Shown here: piece after piece, positions 59,484-64,000 of the stretch
Layout of the letters: the number at the start of each line of letters is the position of its first letter
Numbering within the stretch: the stretch's first letter is position 1
NCBI GenBank assembly: GCA_948567375.1
Contig: OX419755.1
Span: forward strand, 36,523,001-36,587,000
DNA: 64,000 bases
Direction: 5' to 3'
Source of the DNA: Lunularia cruciata
Taxonomy: Eukaryota > Streptophyta > Marchantiopsida > Lunulariales > Lunulariaceae
Position numbers and translations under genes: made by a program
Notes under the pieces: generated by a model
The model's input: the letters and a program-made list of their open reading frames with translations, nothing else
What the model was told of the DNA's origin: nothing
The model's database searches: none

Positions 59484-61304
59484 TCAAGTACATCTAGGAC
59501 ATAACCACTGTCCCTGAGGAACCACCGTGAGGGGAGGAGTCATACATGCCATATGCCATCCTCTCGAACAGCTATCACACACTAACATAGTAGCAGCTCC
59601 ACCAGAAGAGCCACATAACATACACCTCAAGCCTGCACGTACAAGTGCCAAGCTTGGGTCCATAGTACCATCAATGTTTGGGAGGTGGCATGGCGCACAA
59701 TTGCGCACATGATCCTTCCAAACAACACCATCACGTCCTTCTAACACAAGGACTCCAGATGGCAAAACCTCGCGCACTCTCAAGATAGTGCGGCCTGTAG
59801 AAACATCAAGTGTCGTCGGTGCTGTCTGCTGTAGATATACATAGTCGCCTGGATGAAATCGACGGATCGAGGGTCTATAACCTCCTCCTCGAATGGTAGC
59901 ATAGCGTAAAGTATCTCTATGCTGAGCAATCGCCAAGTTCTTGAAGGCCATCGGCATCACTCTCCGAAAGATCTTTGCCCGCTGAGAACATGCGCTCATC
60001 CATACATCAGGGTCATCCAAGTCCAAAACTACAATAACATCTCGACGAATGGCTGCAGGTAAATCTGGATCTCGTCCATAGAGTAGAAAGTATGGAGAGA
60101 AGGATGCTAAGGAGGCTTGCCGGCTGAACCGATAGCCCATGGCCAACCAAGGTAACTGGAGATCCCAATCTCCCAAGTGGCCTCTCTGCAAACCATACTT
60201 TCGCAATCCTCTCTTCACCGTCTGAACCACTCTCTCTGCTAAGCCATCTGCCTCAGGGTGATCTCGGGATGTAGTACAATGATCAATCAAAGCCTTGTCA
60301 CACAAGACCTGAAACTCTCCCAAGAACTCTGTACCCTGATCAGTCAAAACCTCAGCTGGTGCACCAAAATGACTAAGAACTCGATCCAGGAACGAGTAAG
60401 CTGTCCCTTCACTAGACTTGTCAGGAAGTGCCACCAACTCAATCCACTTGGAGAAGTGCTCCACCATCACCAAAACATACCGATGATGTCTCACAGTCAG
60501 CGGTAAAGGTCCGGCGAAGTCCAAACTCCAACGGTAACCCAATCCCATGATAGGTAATGGGTGTAACTGTGGCGTAGGAGCATTGAATGATGCTCTAACT
60601 CGGTCACAAACCACACATCTGGCAACAAACTGCTGTACCTCGGTCTGCATACCGCGCCACCAATAATGACTCTGGAGTAAGCTATATGTACGCTTTACTC
60701 CAAAATGTCCTAGCTCCTCATGAGCATGACGGACCAACTGTGGTCTCTGTGATGGAAGTGGTACTACTCGCACTCTACCATCCTCCCATACACGCAAAAG
60801 GTGTCTACCCTCCAATCTGAACCGTCTGGCTCGCTGAAGAACACGGTCTCTCTCCTTGGCCCCAACTGTGCCACCCACAACACCAGTGCAAAGATAGTCC
60901 ATCACGAAGACATCATCATGAATGTCTCGCTGAACTGTACCAATATCTTCACTCTCTGGATCTGTGACCTCAATAACTCCTCCTGTATGCGCTGAGAAAG
61001 ATACCACCAAAGTCTCTGCAAATATACACAGAAAGGCCGATGCATGCCAACCTGGCACCATCTCCTCATCTGTCTCACCATGCCAACGTGCTCCGGTCTG
61101 ATCCTGCTGGCTGGGACATGGGTTTCTACTCAACCCATCTGCATCACGGTTCACCACTCCAGGTCTGTGAACAACTGTGAAATCATACTCCTGTAAAATC
61201 AGAGCCCATCGTGCAAGCTTCCCTGAAAGCTTGTCGGACTCCATCAACCACTTCAGCGGCTGATGATCAGTGATGAGAGTGAAGGGGTTACCAAATAGGT
61301 AACA
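59484..61304 (-). CDS. MT element RNase H C-terminus, integrase and C-terminal PHD finger
   Basis: This is the same frame as RT, after the TGA at 61,305. Counting from 61,247: RNase H end (VVHRPG, NRDADGLSR) to about 41; a spacer; HHCC zinc domain about 174-214 (HAHEELGHFG, then CVVC); integrase core with D243 (SLDFAGP), D303 (LTDQGTEF) and E338 (DGLAERV); SFSPYFLLYGRDP near 383; an SH3-like C-terminal domain with FHPGDYVYL near 464; and a PHD finger at 542-586 with CMLC, CDSC, GWHMAC and QWLCPRC, all ligands present. Stop TGA 59,484-59,486. The PHD finger sits where chromoviruses carry a chromodomain, so by analogy it may read histone marks to guide integration; that is inference. No internal stop in 587 codons. 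Confidence 0.93.
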   Translation of the reverse strand, partial: CYLFGNPFTLITDHQPLKWLMESDKLSGKLARWALILQEYDFTVVHRPGVVNRDADGLSRNPCPSQQDQTGARWHGETDEEMVPGWHASAFLCIFAETLVVSFSAHTGGVIEVTDPESEDIGTVQRDIHDDVFVMDYLCTGVVGGTVGAKERDRVLQRARRFRLEGRHLLRVWEDGRVRVVPLPSQRPQLVRHAHEELGHFGVKRTYSLLQSHYWWRGMQTEVQQFVARCVVCDRVRASFNAPTPQLHPLPIMGLGYRWSLDFAGPLPLTVRHHRYVLVMVEHFSKWIELVALPDKSSEGTAYSFLDRVLSHFGAPAEVLTDQGTEFLGEFQVLCDKALIDHCTTSRDHPEADGLAERVVQTVKRGLRKYGLQRGHLGDWDLQLPWLAMGYRFSRQASLASFSPYFLLYGRDPDLPAAIRRDVIVVLDLDDPDVWMSACSQRAKIFRRVMPMAFKNLAIAQHRDTLRYATIRGGGYRPSIRRFHPGDYVYLQQTAPTTLDVSTGRTILRVREVLPSGVLVLEGRDGVVWKDHVRNCAPCHLPNIDGTMDPSLALVRAGLRCMLCGSSGGAATMLVCDSCSRGWHMACMTPPLTVVPQGQWLCPRCT

Positions 61305-62597
61305 TCAGAAATGTGCTACTGCCCAAACTGCTGCCAAGCACTCTCCCTCATATGAACTATACTTCGCCTCCGCTGAATTGTTGGAGCGACTAGCATAGGC
61401 CACCACAAACTCCTTCTCCTCATCATCATGCTGGGTGAGCACCGCTCCAAGCCCCAACATACTCCAATCAGTGTGAACCTGAAATGGTCGTCCCTTGATC
61501 AGTCTCCTCAAAATAGGAGCAGATGTCAACCTCTCCTTGAGCTCTACAAAAGCTCTCTCCTGCTCATCTCCCCACCACCACTCCTGTGTAAGCTTGGTCA
61601 GCTTTGTCAAGGCCTTGGCAATGGCACTAAATCCTCTAACATAGCGGCGATAGAAGTTCGCCAACCCAAGGAATGCTCGCACTCTGCTCACATCCGTAGG
61701 CCGAGGAATACGTGCAATAGCCTCCACCTTGGTCTGCTGGACACCAAGTCCTCCGGGGCAGATAGTGTGACCCAAATACTCAACCTGCTCATGGAAGAAC
61801 CTACACTTCCCAGGATGTAATTTGAGTCCATGAGATCTCAACCTCTCAAACACCTCCAACAACTGTCGCTCATGCTCCTCCACAGTAGTGCTATACACCA
61901 AAATGTCATCAATATAGCACTGAGCAAAATCCAGTCCAGCTAGGATCCTATCCATGACCCTCTGGAACTCAGCAGGAGCATTCTTCAACCCAAATGGTAA
62001 GAATCTCCACTGATATAACACATCCTTGCCGTGAGGATCAATAGCCCAAAATGCTGTCTTGGACTTATCCTCCTCCCTGATCGGCAACTGATGATATCCC
62101 GCTCGAAGATCCAAAGTACTGAAGACCTTTGCATGCCCAATCGCATCAAAAATCTCCTCCGGTGTAGGCATGGCATATCGATCAGCCCTGGTCTGTCGGT
62201 TGATAGGACGGTAATCTCCACACATCCGCCTATCTGTATAGTTGCCATGCATATCCTTCTTGGCTGGCATCACTATCGCTGATGCATACTCTCCATGTGA
62301 AATCTCCACCAAACCAGCCTCAAAAAGGTCACTACTCCGGCTCTGAATCAATGTCCTCTCCATCTCACTATATCGATAAGGACGTCAGAAAACAGGTGTG
62401 TTGCTAGTCAGCTCAATCCGTATACCAGGTCCCTTCAGAGCACCCAAATCCTTCATACTGAAGGCAAAACAACTCGTGTGACTCCTCAAGAACCTCCAAA
62501 CCCTCCGTCTTTCCTCTCCAATAAGCTTGGGTCCAAGATCTGGCTCCCAAGTATCCTCTATAACTGTAGTAGGAGTGGAAGACGTACTGACTGGCTG
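61305..62597 (-). CDS. MT element linker, reverse transcriptase and RNase H N-terminus
   Basis: After the TAG at 62,598 the frame continues through a linker of about 70 codons to TGA 62,385-62,387, then RT from the ATG at 62,363. RT motifs counted from that Met: VMPAKKDM at 31, the MCGDYRPIN block at 47, the catalytic motif A Asp at 85 (STLDLRAGYHQ), LPFGLKNAPAEFQR at 122, YIDDILVYS at 150 (both catalytic Asp), KLHPGKCRFF at 181, VEYLGHTI at 194. The tether and RNase H follow: HTDWSMLGLGAV (first Asp) and KYSSYEGECLAAVWAV near 330. A TGA at 61,305-61,307 interrupts RNase H before CYLFGNPF. MT copy 1 has CAA at this codon, so this stop is a private CGA-to-TGA change. Confidence 0.93.
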
Positions 62598-62600
62598 CTA
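62592..62600 (-). promoter_or_regulatory. Candidate leaky UAG (TAG CAG CCA) between methyltransferase and RT
   Basis: The stop is followed by CAG CCA, which fits the CAR-YYA context known to promote UAG readthrough in tobacco mosaic virus and in reporter tests. MT copy 3 has the same nine bases (52,403-52,411). MT copy 1 has TAG with a decayed context. Function is inferred; a shared mutation of CAG to TAG is the alternative. Confidence 0.4.
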
Positions 62601-64000
62601 TACTGGGCCCTTGGGAGCAATGGTGTCATGCTCCCGACCACTAGAGGTCCCAACCTCTGTGTGAAAAACTCCCTCCACTCTGGCTGCAAGCTCCATACGT
62701 CCTCTGGCTGCATCCCATGTGGACCAAGGGTGTAATCCAAGTAGCCCACGCTCACCTGGATGGACTCCAAGTAGACCACTCTCCCTAGTAGCTACTGGAT
62801 GTGTCCCAAGAATACCATGTCCACTCGGTCCATCGCCCCCAGCATGTGCCTGAATCGTCTCGATAGGCACAGGGCTCACAAGTGTCCGAGTGGTGATGCC
62901 TATCAAGCGCATCCTACGCTGCTCTGCCAAACCAAGGCTCACAATCCAGGTCAAACAGTTCAGGTCCATAGCCTGACCTAACACCTGACGCCTGGATGCC
63001 TCTAACACTGCTGGAATAGCGGTAATACCAGTGTGAAAACCCATCGCCTGCTCTCTCTCATCAGCATTGGGCTCCACCAACTGCTGTAACTGTGAGTCCC
63101 AAACAAGTCCAGGTCCTCCCTCTCGAAAAGCATGAGAGCCTGGGAAACTCATGAGTGTGGGAAATGCAACTCTAGGCTGTCCAACTAGGTTCACCACTGC
63201 CATAGGTGACCTATCAGCCACTACCACTGTCTGAGACTGACGCCCAACATCCAAGATATCATCAACAAGGATGTGGTCAAGTCGCTGAATCCCATCATAA
63301 CTACGTTGTAGAACCTCTCTGGGTAAAAGGTTCGTCCACCAAAGACAAAGACGATGAGCCCGTGATCCCACTCTGGCTGCATCTAACAATACAGCAGGTC
63401 CCATCCAAGAATGGACCTGATGTGTACTCGCCACCACTCTAGTGCGAGAATCACCCATCAATGGAACGCTCTCCAAAAGGTAAGCTGGAGAAACAGACTG
63501 ATGAACTTGGAGATGTCGTAGTATCCGTAACAAACACAAAACACACCCAGAACGAGGATCCTGAAGACCCAAACCGCGGCCCGCACGTGTATGTCCCTGA
63601 CATGGCCATCCAGAAATCACCAAGTGAATAGGCCCATGTCTCTCTAGGTCATGCGCCCCCAATAAGGAAATGTCTCCTGGTAAGGCCTTCTGGTAACCTC
63701 TGACTGCTGACATCGGTAATAACTCCGGATACCGATAGGCCAAGTGTGCCACATGATGTAGAGAGACTCGCCTAGTAGTCTCATCTCTCTCTACATACAA
63801 GTACCTCTGTACTCGGATACCCGCCTGTAACACCGCAGCTAGTCCGGTGCTGATCCCACCAAACAACTCCAATAGGCATATCCCCTCTACTGGATACTGC
63901 CAAGCAATGAGTGTGGTATCCAGAGGTGTCAAAGCAATTGCCTCTGGAGGCTCATCCTCACACTCATCCCCTGATGGTACGAAGGCTCCACTCCAAGCCT
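62598..64000 (-). CDS. MT element C5-cytosine DNA methyltransferase domain (5' end outside window)
   Basis: The frame is open from the window edge to TAG 62,598-62,600. Counting from 63,932: motif I LELFGGISTG at 21-30 (S-adenosylmethionine binding), YLYVERDE near 44, motif IV GWPCQG with catalytic Cys111, motif VI LLESVPL with Glu154, LLDAARVG at 182, motif VIII RAHRLCLWWTN at 191-201, MGFHTG at 297, motif IX/X RRQVLGQAMDLN at 314. The order I, IV, VI, VIII, IX is canonical, as in DNMT1, DNMT3 and bacterial enzymes, and unlike permuted plant DRM; LLDA plus R-x-H-R most resembles DNMT3-type enzymes, though PCQ differs from their PCN. Oddities: motif VI is ESV where older copies have ENV, and two compensating indels turn GVFWEML into GCVLCLL after the PCQ loop. 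Activity of this copy is therefore uncertain. The C-terminal 100 residues are of unknown function. Confidence 0.88.
   Translation of the reverse strand, partial: AWSGAFVPSGDECEDEPPEAIALTPLDTTLIAWQYPVEGICLLELFGGISTGLAAVLQAGIRVQRYLYVERDETTRRVSLHHVAHLAYRYPELLPMSAVRGYQKALPGDISLLGAHDLERHGPIHLVISGWPCQGHTRAGRGLGLQDPRSGCVLCLLRILRHLQVHQSVSPAYLLESVPLMGDSRTRVVASTHQVHSWMGPAVLLDAARVGSRAHRLCLWWTNLLPREVLQRSYDGIQRLDHILVDDILDVGRQSQTVVVADRSPMAVVNLVGQPRVAFPTLMSFPGSHAFREGGPGLVWDSQLQQLVEPNADEREQAMGFHTGITAIPAVLEASRRQVLGQAMDLNCLTWIVSLGLAEQRRMRLIGITTRTLVSPVPIETIQAHAGGDGPSGHGILGTHPVATRESGLLGVHPGERGLLGLHPWSTWDAARGRMELAARVEGVFHTEVGTSSGREHDTIAPKGPV

Larger units (their letters stand above)
59210..64000 (-). mobile_element. 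Best-preserved MT element: Ty3/gypsy with DNA methyltransferase and PHD finger (partial)
   Basis: Minus strand, 3' end at 59,210, running off the window at 64,000. Order: (gag and protease outside), methyltransferase, linker, RT, RNase H, integrase, PHD finger, polypurine tract, terminal block A. All coding from 64,000 to 59,484 is one reading frame with stops at 62,598 (TAG), 62,385 (TGA) and 61,305 (TGA). It keeps many CpG dinucleotides, in contrast to the plus-strand copies, so it is the youngest MT copy here. The 5' end and LTR are needed to date it. Confidence 0.92.

Noticed and set aside
59484-61247. Chromodomain at the integrase C-terminus
   Set aside because: The C-terminal zinc ligands fit a PHD finger, and no chromodomain aromatic pattern is visible. 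Element 2 also lacks one.
61305-61307. TGA in RNase H of the best MT copy as a programmed stop
   Set aside because: MT copy 1 has a sense codon (CAA) here and MT copy 3 has an indel, so this is a private CGA-to-TGA mutation.

Overview
The window looks like intergenic DNA from a large, repeat-rich land-plant nuclear genome. There is no prokaryotic-style gene packing, almost everything readable is LTR-retrotransposon sequence in several states of decay, and one fragment resembles a plant receptor-like kinase. The long plant-type copia and Ty3/gypsy remnants and heavy C-to-T decay would fit a gymnosperm or a fern, but the sequence alone does not settle the lineage. I see no intact single-copy host gene, rRNA, tRNA or CRISPR.

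The most interesting content is a Ty3/gypsy family, called here the MT family. Between protease and reverse transcriptase its polyprotein carries a C5-cytosine DNA methyltransferase domain, and it ends in a PHD finger after the integrase. The best copy is on the minus strand at 59,210-64,000. It is one continuous frame with three stops and runs off the right edge, so its gag is not visible. Older plus-strand copies lie at 1-2,777 plus 10,597-13,503 (one element split by a later insertion) and at about 46,914-53,791 (truncated). A 3'-end fragment is at 40,598-41,463, and LTR remnants are near 32,350 and 57,569.

Layout: 1-2,777 MT copy 1, left half; 2,778-10,596 a nearly complete minus-strand Ty3/gypsy element (element 2) with LTRs, PBS, an extra zinc-knuckle ORF, gag and pol; 10,597-13,503 MT copy 1, right half; 14,186-21,706 a plus-strand copia element (copia-A) holding a copy of a coiled-coil-encoding repeat family; 22,006-26,160 a minus-strand copia (copia-B) with a solo LTR of the element 2 family inside it; 26,161-34,100 mostly unreadable sequence with a gag-like zinc knuckle, a receptor-kinase pseudogene and an MT LTR remnant; 34,100-38,830 a third copia (copia-C, minus); 39,270-46,703 a cluster of coiled-coil family copies in both orientations, interrupted by an MT 3' fragment; 46,914-53,791 MT copy 3; 53,792-55,100 another coiled-coil copy inserted in it; 55,100-59,209 low-information DNA with an MT LTR and part of a coiled-coil-family LTR; 59,210-64,000 the best MT copy.

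Nesting gives an order of events. Element 2 entered the already existing MT copy 1, and its two LTRs differ at only about eleven places by eye. A coiled-coil-family element entered MT copy 3, and the youngest MT copy entered a coiled-coil-family LTR, so these two families overlapped in activity. Many stops in all families are CGA-to-TGA or CAG-to-TAG changes, as expected from decay of methylated cytosines. All comparisons were made by eye.
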